Below are positions 43,613-52,576 of a stretch of 64,000 nucleotides of DNA, piece after piece. The stretch is from an uncultured Paracoccaceae bacterium (GTDB lineage: Bacteria > Pseudomonadota > Alphaproteobacteria > Rhodobacterales > Rhodobacteraceae), in the NCBI GenBank assembly GCA_947492585.1, contig CANLND010000010.1, positions 1 through 64,000 on the forward strand. Reading direction: 5' to 3'. How positions within the stretch are numbered: the stretch's first letter is position 1; every line of letters begins with the position of its first letter. The position numbers and the translations under genes were made by a program. The notes beneath the pieces were generated by a model that saw nothing but the letters and a program-made list of their open reading frames with translations, ran no database searches and was not told where the DNA came from.

Positions 43613-44365
43613 ATGGCCGAACCCAACCGCGATTTCACCGTCAAGATCGCCGAGAGCGACGAAGAACTGCGCGCGGCGCAGGCGTTACGCTATGACGTTT
43701 TTGTACGCGAGCTGGGCAGCGACGGCGACATGGTGGACCACGAGACGGGGTTGGAACGCGACCAGTTCGACCCGTTCTTTGACCACATGACTGTAACAGA
43801 CAATGCCACCGGCGCGATGGTCGGCGTCTATCGTCTGTTGCGGTCGGATCAGGCTGCGAAAATGGGTCAGTATTATTCCGACGATGAATATGACCTGTCG
43901 GTACTGAAAGCTTCGGGTCGCAAGGTTCTGGAATTAGGGCGTTCTTGCCTGCACCGCGACTATCGTGGTGGCATGGCAATGTATCATTTGTGGAACGGAT
44001 TGTCGGCCTATGTTTTGCAGCATGAGATCGAACTCTTGTTTGGAACCGCTAGTTTTCATGGCACAGATCCAACTGAACTGGCCGCGCCGTTATCACTTTT
44101 GCACCACAACCACCTTGCGCCACCGGATTTGCGCGTGCGATCTAAGTCTTTTCAAAACATGGACTTGATCGCCAAAGATGATTTGGATCGGAAGGCCGCG
44201 ATGCTACAGATCCCCGCCTTGATCAAAGCCTATCTGCGGCTTGGGGGCTTCATAGGCGAAGGGGCTTATGTGGATCACGCATTTAACACCATTGACGTCT
44301 GCCTGATCCTTGATGTTGCGCGTATGAACGATCGTCAGCGCAAAATTTACACCGGAGGGCGTTGA
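43613..44365 (+). CDS. olsB: Ornithine lipid acyltransferase OlsB (GNAT fold)
   Basis: 250 residues from ATG 43613; a GTG at 43562 would add 17 residues. It makes lyso-ornithine lipid from ornithine and 3-hydroxyacyl-ACP. Family blocks: QALRYDVFVRELGSDGDMVD, DPFFDHMTV, LELGRSCLHRDYRGG, LFGTASFHGTDP. It lies four bases before olsA, which finishes the lipid. Confidence 0.85.
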   Translation: MAEPNRDFTVKIAESDEELRAAQALRYDVFVRELGSDGDMVDHETGLERDQFDPFFDHMTVTDNATGAMVGVYRLLRSDQAAKMGQYYSDDEYDLSVLKASGRKVLELGRSCLHRDYRGGMAMYHLWNGLSAYVLQHEIELLFGTASFHGTDPTELAAPLSLLHHNHLAPPDLRVRSKSFQNMDLIAKDDLDRKAAMLQIPALIKAYLRLGGFIGEGAYVDHAFNTIDVCLILDVARMNDRQRKIYTGGR

Positions 44366-44368
44366 CGC

Positions 44369-45199
44369 ATGACGGTCAGCTGGCAAAGCAAAACGCCCCC
44401 GGATGAGGTGCGCCTTGGGTTTGGAAATTGGCTGCTGATCCTACTGCGCGCACCGTTGCTGGCTGCGCTGGTGTTTGGCGGTCTCATGGTGCTGTTGCTG
44501 CTGCGGTTGATCGAACGACCTATTTGCGGTTTGGCACGTCCCGTGACGCCATATATTACACAAGCTGTGTGCCGTAGTGCATTGAAAATAATCGGCTTTA
44601 AATTCAAAGTCACAGGGCAGGGGATGCGCGATCCCGGTGCGGTGGTCGCCAACCATTCGACATGGCTAGATATTTTTGCCCTGAACGCGACCAAACGAAT
44701 TTACTTTGTCTCGAAAGCCGAAGTCGCCAACTGGCCGGGCATCGGCTGGCTGGCACGTGCTACTGGCACCGTGTTCATTGAGCGCGACCGCAGCAAGGCA
44801 CGCGAGCAGGCGGATCTGTTTGAGCGCCGACTCAAAGCTGGGCACAAACTGTTGTTCTTTCCCGAAGGAACTTCAACAGATGGACGTCGTGTTTTACCCT
44901 TCAAAACAACACTCTTTGCACCATTTCTAAGCGAGGATTTGAAGCCGCTGCTATCGGTGCAACCCGTGTCGGTGGCGTATCTGGCCCCGGTCGGTCAACC
45001 GGATCGGTTCTATGGCTGGTGGGCCGAGATGGGGTTCGGTCCAAACTTGCTGAAAATTCTTGGCCAGCCCAAACAGGGCTGCATTTCAGTTCATTTTCAT
45101 ACGCCCCTGAAAGTGTCCGATTTCACCAACCGTAAGACGCTGGCTGCCGCAGCGGAACAGGCGGTGCGCGCGGGTTTCCAAAAACAACTCCCACGCTGA
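44369..45199 (+). CDS. olsA: Lyso-ornithine-lipid O-acyltransferase OlsA
   Basis: 276 residues. A 1-acylglycerol-phosphate acyltransferase fold with the NHSTWLDIF (HX4D) catalytic box and [17 protein letters not shown]. An N-terminal membrane helix ([19 protein letters not shown]). Pairing with olsB favours OlsA over PlsC. Confidence 0.85.
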   Translation: MTVSWQSKTPPDEVRLGFGNWLLILLRAPLLAALVFGGLMVLLLLRLIERPICGLARPVTPYITQAVCRSALKIIGFKFKVTGQGMRDPGAVVANHSTWLDIFALNATKRIYFVSKAEVANWPGIGWLARATGTVFIERDRSKAREQADLFERRLKAGHKLLFFPEGTSTDGRRVLPFKTTLFAPFLSEDLKPLLSVQPVSVAYLAPVGQPDRFYGWWAEMGFGPNLLKILGQPKQGCISVHFHTPLKVSDFTNRKTLAAAAEQAVRAGFQKQLPR

Positions 45200-45219
45200 G
45201 CTTTTTACGGCCAAAACAC

Positions 45220-45248
45220 TTGCCATGGGGGGGATTGTCCCATATACG
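45220..45248 (+). promoter_or_regulatory. rpsB promoter
   Basis: TTGCCA at 45220-45225 and TATACG at 45243-45248, 17 bases apart. A leader of about 115 bases follows with GGGGAGACATCCCAG-type pairing, a possible S2 autoregulation site. Confidence 0.5.
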
Positions 45249-45369
45249 CGCGGCATTCGAACCCGCAGGTGGGGTTTGGTGTGATCTGGGGAGACATCCC
45301 AGACGGACCGCCGGTTGGAGCATTCGCTCTAAACCCCCACTGAGGATTAAACCGGAAAAGGATATACAC

Positions 45370-46137
45370 ATGGCTCTTCCCGAGTTCACAATGCGTCAGC
45401 TGCTTGAAGCTGGTGTACACTTTGGTCACCAGACACAGCGCTGGAACCCACGCATGGACCCGTTCATCTACGGTTCGCGCAACGGCATCCACATCATGGA
45501 CCTGACACAGACTGTTCCAATGCTGGACCAGGCTCTGACAGCTGTTCGTGACACCGTTGCAAAAGGCGGCCGCGTACTGTTCGTCGGCACCAAGCGTCAG
45601 GCCGCAGGCCCCATCGCAGAAGCTGCTGAGAAATCTGCTCAGTACTTCATGAACCACCGCTGGTTGGGTGGCACGCTGACCAACTGGAAAACCGTTTCCC
45701 AGTCGATCCAACGTCTGAAAGACATCGACGAGAAAATGGAAATGGGCGCCGAAGGCCTGACCAAGAAAGAGCGTCTGCACATGGAGCGTGACCAAGAGAA
45801 GCTGCAAGCTTCTTTGGGTGGTATCCGCGACATGGGCGGTGTTCCTGATCTGCTGTTCGTTGTTGACGTGAAAAAAGAAGCACTGGCCATCGCCGAAGCC
45901 AACAAACTGGGTATCCCGGTTGTTGCGATCGTCGACACCAACTGCTCACCCGACGGTATCGACTACATCATCCCCGGCAACGACGACGCGTCCCGCGCGA
46001 TCTCGCTGTATTGCGACCTGATGGCGCGTGCCGCTCTGGACGGTATGACCGCTCAGCTGGGTGCTGCAGGCGTTGACCTGGGCGCGCTGGAAGATGCCCC
46101 CGAAGAAGAAGCAGTCGCAGCAGAAGCAACCGCTTAA
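45370..46137 (+). CDS. rpsB: 30S ribosomal protein S2
   Basis: 255 residues from ATG 45370 ([20 protein letters not shown]), with AAAAGGATATACAC before it; an open frame upstream is leader. Blocks typical of S2: [51 protein letters not shown]2 is assembled late on the 30S subunit and often regulates its own operon. It is followed by tsf, as in most bacteria. Confidence 0.97.
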   Translation: MALPEFTMRQLLEAGVHFGHQTQRWNPRMDPFIYGSRNGIHIMDLTQTVPMLDQALTAVRDTVAKGGRVLFVGTKRQAAGPIAEAAEKSAQYFMNHRWLGGTLTNWKTVSQSIQRLKDIDEKMEMGAEGLTKKERLHMERDQEKLQASLGGIRDMGGVPDLLFVVDVKKEALAIAEANKLGIPVVAIVDTNCSPDGIDYIIPGNDDASRAISLYCDLMARAALDGMTAQLGAAGVDLGALEDAPEEEAVAAEATA

Positions 46138-46176
46138 TCTGCCCTCGCTGAACTTCGTGTCACATGTTTGACATAT

Positions 46177-46198
46177 GGGGCAGGGTATCACCTGCCCC
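46177..46198 (+). terminator. Hairpin between rpsB and tsf
   Basis: GGGGCAGG-gtatca-CCTGCCCC. A perfect 8-bp stem without a T-run, likely a partial terminator or mRNA-processing element that tunes the S2 to EF-Ts ratio. Confidence 0.5.
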
Positions 46199-46229
46199 AA
46201 ACTCATTTCGAATTTGAGGAGAGCCGAAG

Positions 46230-47105
46230 ATGGCAATCACAGCTGCACTCGTTAAAGAACTGCGCGACACCACCGGCGCTGGCATGATGGACGCCAAAAA
46301 AGCGCTGACCGAAACCAACGGCGACATGGACGCTGCGGTTGATTGGCTGCGCACCAAAGGTCTGGCCAAAGCGGCGAAAAAATCCGGCCGTACCGCGGCA
46401 GAAGGCCTGGTGGCTGTTGTTGTGAACGGCGGCACTGGCGTTGCTGTTGAGATCAACTCCGAAACCGACTTCGTTGGTAAAAACGCTGAGTTCCAAGAAA
46501 TGGTTTCTGCCATCGCAACTGCGGCTCTGCCCGTTGCGGGTCTGGACGCGTTGAACGCCGCCGAAATCGACGGCAAAGCCGTTTCCAGCGTCATCACCGA
46601 CAAGATCGCTACCATTGGCGAGAACATGAACCTGCGTCGCATGGCGAAGCTGGAAGGCGAAACCGTTGTAGCCTATGTGCACAACGCGGCAGCCGCTGGC
46701 ATGGGTAAAATCGGTGTTCTGGTCGCGCTGAACGGCGGCGACGAAACCATCGGCAAACAGATCGCAATGCACATTGCTGCTGTGAACCCTGCGGCCTTGT
46801 CCGAAGCCGATATGGACGCGTCGGTTGTTGAGAAAGAAAAACAAGTTCAGATGGACATCGCGCGCGAGTCCGGCAAGCCTGAGCAAGTCATCGAAAAGAT
46901 GATCGTTGGCCGCATGAAGAAATTCGTCGCCGAAGCAACTCTGCTGAACCAGCAGTTTGTTGTGAACCCTGACCTGACCGTTGAAGCGGCTGCAAAAGAA
47001 GCAGGCGCCACCATCACTGGTTTCGTGCGTCTGGAAGTTGGCGAAGGCATCGAAGTCGAAAAAGAAGACTTTGCAGCTGAAGTAGCTAAGGCAGCTCAGG
47101 GCTAA
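46230..47105 (+). CDS. tsf: Elongation factor Ts
   Basis: 291 residues. Recharges EF-Tu with GTP. Typical N-terminal domain [20 protein letters not shown], the core [10 protein letters not shown] with the EF-Tu-contacting residues, and the C-terminal dimer/coiled-coil part. GAGGAGAGCC before the ATG. Confidence 0.97.
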   Translation: MAITAALVKELRDTTGAGMMDAKKALTETNGDMDAAVDWLRTKGLAKAAKKSGRTAAEGLVAVVVNGGTGVAVEINSETDFVGKNAEFQEMVSAIATAALPVAGLDALNAAEIDGKAVSSVITDKIATIGENMNLRRMAKLEGETVVAYVHNAAAAGMGKIGVLVALNGGDETIGKQIAMHIAAVNPAALSEADMDASVVEKEKQVQMDIARESGKPEQVIEKMIVGRMKKFVAEATLLNQQFVVNPDLTVEAAAKEAGATITGFVRLEVGEGIEVEKEDFAAEVAKAAQG

Positions 47106-47130
47106 ATCGCCTCAAAGCTTGAAAATTGAA

Positions 47131-47160
47131 ACCGGGGAGCATTGGCTCTCCGGTTTTTTT
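47131..47160 (+). terminator. Terminator after tsf
   Basis: ACCGGGGAGC-attg-GCTCTCCGGT followed by seven T. Confidence 0.9.
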
Positions 47161-47607
47161 GTGACGACCCGCCGTTGGAGCGTATGATTTAAAAAACCTA
47201 TCGCGTGACACAGAGGCGCGTTGCGCCAAGTTGTGGTGAAACACATCCCGAACAAAAAAAATGACCCGCAAGACGCAAAGCGCACGGGAATGTTCTGTTG
47301 CAGCTATAAAATTCAAGAAGTGAAAGAGGGGCCCCACTGATGGGGATGGATGGGACCCCTCTAGAAATCTGGGACTCACGCTGACTAAACGCATTCGAAC
47401 ACCAGAAGGACAGCAGAGCCTAGAAATCACTAGGTTGAAGCCCCAAGTTCCCAGGCTAAAGCCACCACTCACGGAACATCTATAGTATGTTACTATAAGG
47501 TTAAAATTAGTAGTAGTGTATTCCATACCCTTTTGACGCGATTTATCATCATTTGCGTGATCTGCTCACTTCCGCGGCAGTCCACCTCATCAAAAGGGTG
47601 GTTTTGC
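47161..47607. other. Intergenic region after tsf
   Basis: No convincing gene; a 146-codon minus-strand frame looks like chance. A nested hairpin lies at 47325-47362 (AGAGGGG ... CCCCTCT, with CCCC-actgat-GGGG inside). It could belong to a small RNA, but no clear promoter is seen. Confidence 0.4.
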
Positions 47608-48363
47608 CTAATTTTCCAACTGAAAAATCTGGTTGTGCATCGCGGCTTTCAGAACGGCCTGCGCCGTGGTCTCCACTGCAAGCGCTTCGCGTGCAAGACG
47701 GAGGTGCTTTTCGATGGTTGCAGTGGTCAAACCCATGATCGTGGCAATATCTTTGGTGGTCTTTCCATCTCCAACCCATTGAAGAGTCTCACGTTGCCTG
47801 CTGGTTAAGCCGCGATTGGGCGGCATATACGGCAGCGTCACGATCTTGAGATGCGCCATGTTGTTGATCAGCTGAATATCCCGCCCATGCTCGGCCCAGA
47901 TGGCATTCACTGCCTCTTGGCTGACACCGGGGGCAGGGGCCAAAGAGATGGCGCCCTTAAAGCGGCTGGAGATCGAATAGAAACTGACTGTATAGCCTGC
48001 GGTCATTTCCATCTTCTGGTTGAATTCAACAACCTTCTGCGCCTGAGGCGTCAACCCACCTTGGGCGATCTGCTCGCGCACCAGATCCCAGCTGCAAGCG
48101 CCGTCGTTTTGGACCGCCCAACGCACCATAGGCGCGTGAAAATACAGACCACTGCGCAGGAATCCATTCAAATACTCCTGGCCATGGTTCGACAGCACCA
48201 GAAAATCTTCGGGATCCCCAAGTGAACGCTCGGTTTTATAGCGGGTGTAGCCGTAGATGATCCGTTCGAATCCAAATTCCGCCATTTTTTCCTGATGGGC
48301 TTTCCACAGCTGTTCAAGGCTGCGGACCTCCGCAAGGGAGTGCAGATAATCCAGAATTTCCAT
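47608..48363 (-). CDS. LuxR-family regulator with autoinducer-binding domain
   Basis: 251 residues. N-terminal autoinducer-binding domain (about 15-170) and C-terminal LuxR HTH (LTSRQRETLQWVGDGKTTKD, IATIMGLTTATIEKHLRLAR). In typical acyl-homoserine lactone receptors an aspartate follows the Y..D.P pattern; here the region reads GLYFHAPMVRW, with histidine in that place, so ligand specificity is doubtful. No luxI gene is nearby, so this is a 'solo'. Co-oriented behind aroQ with seven bases between. Confidence 0.8.
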   Translation of the reverse strand: MEILDYLHSLAEVRSLEQLWKAHQEKMAEFGFERIIYGYTRYKTERSLGDPEDFLVLSNHGQEYLNGFLRSGLYFHAPMVRWAVQNDGACSWDLVREQIAQGGLTPQAQKVVEFNQKMEMTAGYTVSFYSISSRFKGAISLAPAPGVSQEAVNAIWAEHGRDIQLINNMAHLKIVTLPYMPPNRGLTSRQRETLQWVGDGKTTKDIATIMGLTTATIEKHLRLAREALAVETTAQAVLKAAMHNQIFQLEN

Positions 48364-48370
48364 ATCTCAC

Positions 48371-48808
48371 CTAAACGCTGGCGCAGGCGATGAGAGCACC
48401 GATCGCCATCAGATACCCATGTGAGCCAAAACCGCAGATCTGACCGACGACAGCACGCGAAATATAGGACGTATGACGAAACTCTTCACGGGCATGGATG
48501 TTCGACAGATGGACCTCAACCGCGGGCAGCTCCACGGAAAAGAGCGCGTCCATCAAGGCAATTGACGTATGGGTGTAGGCACCCGCATTCAATACAATCC
48601 CGTCGTGAACTCCTTTGGCGGCGTGGATATGATCTAGCAGCACACCTTCGTGATTGGATTGCTCAAACGCAATCTCAACGCCGCGCTGAGCACCATAGTC
48701 CAGGCATTTCTGCTGTACCATCTCCAGCGTTTCATCGCCGTAAACCTCAGGTTGTCGCGTCCCCAATAGATTGAGGTTTGGACCATTCAAAATTAAAATG
48801 CTGCGCAT
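48371..48808 (-). CDS. aroQ: 3-dehydroquinate dehydratase, type II
   Basis: 145 residues from ATG 48808; the frame to 48850 has no family match. Shikimate pathway: 3-dehydroquinate to 3-dehydroshikimate. Signatures ILNGPNLNLLGTRQPEVYG with the catalytic Tyr, FEQSNHEG, LNAGAYTHTSIALMDAL, and EVHLSNIHAREEFRHTS with the catalytic His. Possibly co-transcribed with the LuxR gene. Confidence 0.95.
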   Translation of the reverse strand: MRSILILNGPNLNLLGTRQPEVYGDETLEMVQQKCLDYGAQRGVEIAFEQSNHEGVLLDHIHAAKGVHDGIVLNAGAYTHTSIALMDALFSVELPAVEVHLSNIHAREEFRHTSYISRAVVGQICGFGSHGYLMAIGALIACASV

Positions 48809-49126
48809 GTGGCCATCCCAGATTTCCCCACCCGCCGAAGTATTCGGCAATTTCTATAAAACTCGAGAGGTATCACGAGAGTTATGTGAAGATTAAAGAG
48901 AAATACAGGGTCACAACAAGCAATCTCTCGCTTATTGGCGGGAAATATCGACCAAAATCGATCAAACTGGACAATTAATTTGTCTACATACCGAACAACA
49001 ACGTCAGGGCTGCAAATCCTACGATGAAACGGGGAAATATTGCCTGTGGTAAGGCTTTGCACATCACCAGTGTGCATAGTCGGGCGAAAACCTCGCGTAT
49101 GCAATGACCCTTAGGAGTATGGACCA
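48809..49126. other. Divergent intergenic region
   Basis: No gene supported. Short frames only. It must hold promoters for aroQ and for the crotonase-like gene at 49127, but I cannot assign boxes with confidence. Confidence 0.4.
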
Positions 49127-49783
49127 ATGGAGGCGCAAAGCTGGCTCACTCGCCGCGATCATGGTGCCGGAATTATCGAGCTACAGATGGGCAAAGGGCC
49201 GGACAACGGGCTGGACACCGCGTTTCTGGCTGAAATTGAACAGAGCTTAATTGATCTTGCGCAGGACAGTAATTGCAAAACTGTTGTGCTGGGCAGTCCG
49301 TTTGCAGCGTTTTGCGCGGGTACGGCAGCAAGCCAAGATGAAGCCTGTCCGTCGTATCAACAGCAGTTGACCTCAACCTTTCAGACGCTCATTGCCGTTC
49401 CCAAGCCAACCATAGCAGCGGTGAACGGCAACGCGCATGGACCAGGGCTTTTGTTTGCGATCTGTTGTGATATCGCCATTGGCCGCAGTCGCACCACGTA
49501 TCGATTTGATGGCGTGGCTGGCGGCACCATGCTGCCAGCAGAGCTTATTACACTTGCACAGCACCGTCTGGGTCAAACCGTAAGTCGAAGATTGTTTCTA
49601 ACAAATCAAGAGCTTGGTCCAATTGCAGCACGCAATTATGGGCTCTTGGACATTCTTGCTGAAGATATGGACGACCTGTGGACCTACACGCTGCGCGAAG
49701 CAAAAGCACGGATCAAATTTGATCCTGTGCGTTATGCAACGCTGAAACGACAGCTTTGGCCAGTAAATATAACCGTTATTTAA
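49127..49783 (+). CDS. Enoyl-CoA hydratase/isomerase-like protein (crotonase fold), short
   Basis: 218 residues; crotonases usually have about 255-270. The core has GSPFAAFCAGT (first oxyanion-hole segment) and KPTIAAVNGNAHGPGLLFAICCDIAIG (second). After it, VAGGTMLPAELITLAQHRLG corresponds to the active-site helix; the canonical glutamates are not where expected, and the C-terminal helices are shortened. It may have lost or changed catalytic activity. Confidence 0.65.
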   Translation: MEAQSWLTRRDHGAGIIELQMGKGPDNGLDTAFLAEIEQSLIDLAQDSNCKTVVLGSPFAAFCAGTAASQDEACPSYQQQLTSTFQTLIAVPKPTIAAVNGNAHGPGLLFAICCDIAIGRSRTTYRFDGVAGGTMLPAELITLAQHRLGQTVSRRLFLTNQELGPIAARNYGLLDILAEDMDDLWTYTLREAKARIKFDPVRYATLKRQLWPVNITVI

Positions 49784-49808
49784 CAATGAGATACATGGCG
49801 CATTACAT

Positions 49809-49847
49809 GTATTATGGTATATAAAGGAAATTTATATACCATAATAC
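49809..49847. repeat. Perfect 17-bp AT-rich inverted repeat
   Basis: GTATTATGGTATATAAA (49809-49825), loop ggaaa, and its exact complement 49831-49847. It lacks a GC stem and T-run, so it is not a rho-independent terminator. It may be an operator or an RNA processing hairpin after the crotonase gene. Confidence 0.7.
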
Positions 49848-49913
49848 CAATTACAAAGCCTCTGTGTGTGCGACCAAATACCCCTAAACATCTCGTTTTA
49901 AGCGCTCACAAAC

Positions 49914-49948
49914 AATAAGAAGCCGGACCATTGGCCCGGCTTCTTATT
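49914..49948. terminator. Bidirectional terminator
   Basis: AATAAGAAGCCGG-accattggc-CCGGCTTCTTATT, 13-bp perfect stem flanked by A and T runs, between the crotonase gene and the converging methyltransferase gene. Confidence 0.9.
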
Positions 49949-49975
49949 CATCGTTCTGTCTTACGTCTTGGAATA

Positions 49976-51043
49976 TTATCCGCGACGGCGCCGACGTCCG
50001 GCGCGACCACCTGCGGGTGCTGCGTCGGGATCTTTGTTGAACTTGATCCAAGCCGCGCCGCCATCATCATTGTTGGTCAAGAAGTTGGCCGCACGGATCG
50101 CTTCCATTTCCTTGCCAGCGCGCGGCAGCGTTGACCCCATGCCGAACATTTTCACAAAGGCCTCATCATCCATGCCATCCGGCAGAATGATACCTGCGGC
50201 TTCGATCTCAGCTTTCTTGGCCGCGATCTTCTTTGGACCCACGGGCAACGCCACCGGGTTCATAATCGCGGATGTCATGCCGGTTGCCATTGCCATCGGC
50301 AAAAACGCGTTGTTGATGCCGTGACGGTTTGGCAAGCCAAATGAGATGTTGGAGGCGCCGCACGTGGTGTTCACGCCCAGCTCGTTGCGCAAACGATTGT
50401 TCAGCTCAAACACCTGAAGGCCCGCAGTGCCCATAGCACCAATTGGCATCACCAGCGGATCCACAACGATGTCATGTGCTGGGATGCCAAAGTCCGCAGC
50501 GCGCTCAACGATTTTCTTGGCGACGGCAAAGCGCACGTCGGGATCTTCGGAAATCCCGGTGTCATCGTTCGAGATCGCAACAACTGGTACGTTGTATTTT
50601 TTCACCAGCGGCAGCACCAGCTCCAGCCGTTCTTCTTCTCCGGTGACAGAGTTCAGCAGCGGACGACCTTCGGCGGCTTCCAGGCCAGCTTCAAGCGCGC
50701 CTGGAACAGATGAGTCGATACACAGCGGCGTGTCGGTCACGGCCTGAACGATTTTCACCAGCTGGCGCATCAGATCCGGTTCGACAAAGTTGTTGTCGGC
50801 ATACCGCGGATCTTCGGCCATCTTGTTGGAGAACACCGCACCCGAGTTAATGTCGAGCACGGTAGCGCCAGCTGCAACCTGTGCAAGCGCATCACGTTCG
50901 ACCCGGCTGAAATCGCCGCGTTCGAGTTCTTCGTTCAGGATCTTGCGGCCCGTCGGATTGATACGCTCACCGATGACGGTGAATGGCTGATCGAAGCCAA
51001 TGATCGTGGTTTTTGTTTTTGATTCAATGATAGTACGGGTCAT
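49976..51043 (-). CDS. Methyltetrahydrofolate:cobalamin (corrinoid) methyltransferase, pterin-binding
   Basis: 355 residues from ATG 51043, overlapping the upstream stop by four bases. A dihydropteroate-synthase-type TIM barrel: FTVIGERINPTGRKILNEEL, GATVLDINSGA, PLCIDSS, LLNSVTGEEE, GASNISFGLPNRH. Moves methyl groups between tetrahydrofolate and a corrinoid protein. The tail ends in arginines (GRAGRRRRRG). The cluster with a methylenetetrahydrofolate reductase-like protein and a 'virulence factor' protein is, as I recall, linked in Rhodobacterales to catabolism of methylated compounds. Confidence 0.8.
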   Translation of the reverse strand: MTRTIIESKTKTTIIGFDQPFTVIGERINPTGRKILNEELERGDFSRVERDALAQVAAGATVLDINSGAVFSNKMAEDPRYADNNFVEPDLMRQLVKIVQAVTDTPLCIDSSVPGALEAGLEAAEGRPLLNSVTGEEERLELVLPLVKKYNVPVVAISNDDTGISEDPDVRFAVAKKIVERAADFGIPAHDIVVDPLVMPIGAMGTAGLQVFELNNRLRNELGVNTTCGASNISFGLPNRHGINNAFLPMAMATGMTSAIMNPVALPVGPKKIAAKKAEIEAAGIILPDGMDDEAFVKMFGMGSTLPRAGKEMEAIRAANFLTNNDDGGAAWIKFNKDPDAAPAGGRAGRRRRRG

Positions 51044-51972
51044 GCATGATCCTTTGCCGGCACTGCCGAAGCACCACCATTGTTGATCGCCCAAGTGGCG
51101 TTGGTCTTAATTCCACCCAATGGGAAGAAGTGCACATTGGTTATGTTAAATTCGGGGTTTGCCGCCTTATAGGCCGCCAGCTCTGTCAGAACTTCGGTTG
51201 GCTCATACGGCAACAGAAGCTTGGACACATCCATCGCGCGTTTCTGTAGAACCTTCAATGATGGACCGACACCACAGGCAATGGCAAATTTGATCAGCGT
51301 TTGCAGCTTGGCTGGACCCGCAATCCCGATGTGAATTGGAATGTCCACACCTGCCTCTTTCAGGCCATTTGCCCATGCGATGATGGGTTTCGCCTCAAAT
51401 GCAAACTGGGTCGCCAATGCCATCTTGGCATCAGTGCGTTCGCTGAATTTCTGTTTCCATTGAAGCGCTTCTGAGACGTTCTTCATCGTTCCGTCGGGAT
51501 CGATATCTCTGTTGCCTTCGGGATGGCCGGCGACGTGCAAATTGGTGAAATTCGCCTGGTCAAACAGGCCGGTTTCCAGCAGCTGCATTGAGCTGTCAAA
51601 ATCCCCATGTGGCGTGGTCACACCCCCGGCAAGCAGCAGCGCTTGCTTGACGTTTGCTTCGCCCTGGTAGCGTGCAATCCAATCCGCCAGCGTGGCTTTG
51701 TCCTTGATAATTCGGGCTGGGAAATGCGGCATGACCGAAAAACCCTGGTCGTTCAATCGCTTGGCGGTCGAAACCATGTCTTCGATTGGCGTGCCGTCGA
51801 TATGGGCAATGTAGACGCGCGTTTCTTGAGGCAGAAGAGCGCGGAAATCGTCCACTTTGGCGGCCGTACGCGGCATGACCTCAATCGAGTAACCCTGCAA
51901 AAAGGCTTCGACCTCAGGGGTCACGGTTTTGGCGCCGCCTGTGTCACGTTTTTTAAAGTTCAACAAAGCCAT
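51040..51972 (-). CDS. Methylenetetrahydrofolate reductase-like protein
   Basis: 310 residues from ATG 51972, chosen over 52008 because of the GGGGGG run upstream and family length. TIM-barrel pattern with YIAHIDGTPIEDMVSTAKRL, VMPHFPARIIKD, LLLAGGVTTPHGDFDSS, NLHVAGHPEGN and DIPIHIGIAGPAKL. Likely interconverts methylene- and methyl-tetrahydrofolate, feeding the neighbouring methyltransferase. The cofactor (flavin) is inferred. Confidence 0.75.
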   Translation of the reverse strand: MALLNFKKRDTGGAKTVTPEVEAFLQGYSIEVMPRTAAKVDDFRALLPQETRVYIAHIDGTPIEDMVSTAKRLNDQGFSVMPHFPARIIKDKATLADWIARYQGEANVKQALLLAGGVTTPHGDFDSSMQLLETGLFDQANFTNLHVAGHPEGNRDIDPDGTMKNVSEALQWKQKFSERTDAKMALATQFAFEAKPIIAWANGLKEAGVDIPIHIGIAGPAKLQTLIKFAIACGVGPSLKVLQKRAMDVSKLLLPYEPTEVLTELAAYKAANPEFNITNVHFFPLGGIKTNATWAINNGGASAVPAKDHA

Positions 51973-51998
51973 TGCGGCCCCCCATAAAGATCCTAGGC

Positions 51999-52295
51999 TT
52001 ATGCCCATCCGTCATTGGCGATCAGCGCTTTTAGCCGATCCTGATCGTACTCTCTCTCCAGACGCAAGGCTTCGGTTTCGACGACATCGGCAGCCTCCCC
52101 GTCGACAGAATACGGCGCGGCCTTGCGCCATTCTGCCAGATACGCATCCGCATCTTTCGCGTTCACCTTCATCGCTGCGCGATCTATAGCCTGTTCAAAC
52201 CGCTCTTCCAGCTGTCGCTTGGATCCACGGCGTCCCTTGCCAACGATGACCTGAGCGGGAATGTCGCGCCAATAAACTATTGTCACATCTGCCAT
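51999..52295 (-). CDS. Virulence-factor family small protein
   Basis: 98 residues from ATG 52295, after GGAGGGATCATCA. The beginning MADVTIVYWRDIPAQVIVGK, then GRRGSKRQLEERFEQAIDRA, matches the family annotated as 'virulence factor' that sits in corrinoid/tetrahydrofolate clusters. The role is unknown; the name is historical. The frame extends to 52460 but without a family match. First gene of the three-gene minus-strand cluster. Confidence 0.75.
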   Translation of the reverse strand: MADVTIVYWRDIPAQVIVGKGRRGSKRQLEERFEQAIDRAAMKVNAKDADAYLAEWRKAAPYSVDGEAADVVETEALRLEREYDQDRLKALIANDGWA

Positions 52296-52576
52296 TGATG
52301 ATCCCTCCACTGCATCCACGTGTTTACGTTCATAATGTGCCATTTGCGCCCGCGTGCGTCGGATTTCGACCACACGCAGATAAACAACGACCTTTTGACA
52401 GGTTGGAAATACCCGCTGGCGCGCGGTCTGGCTATGGGAGTGGCTCGTCATAATGTTCATTTGGATTATGAACGGTTTGAGAGAAGATGGATCGTTCGAA
52501 ACCTTTCAGGCGATCTTGCGCCGACCGTCGCCGCGGCCTATTCTAAATTCAACACGATATTCGGAGGGCGTGAATC

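Noticed and set aside
47086-47526. 146-codon minus-strand frame after tsf
   Set aside because: It runs through the tsf terminator and the end of tsf, with no domain or ribosome site.
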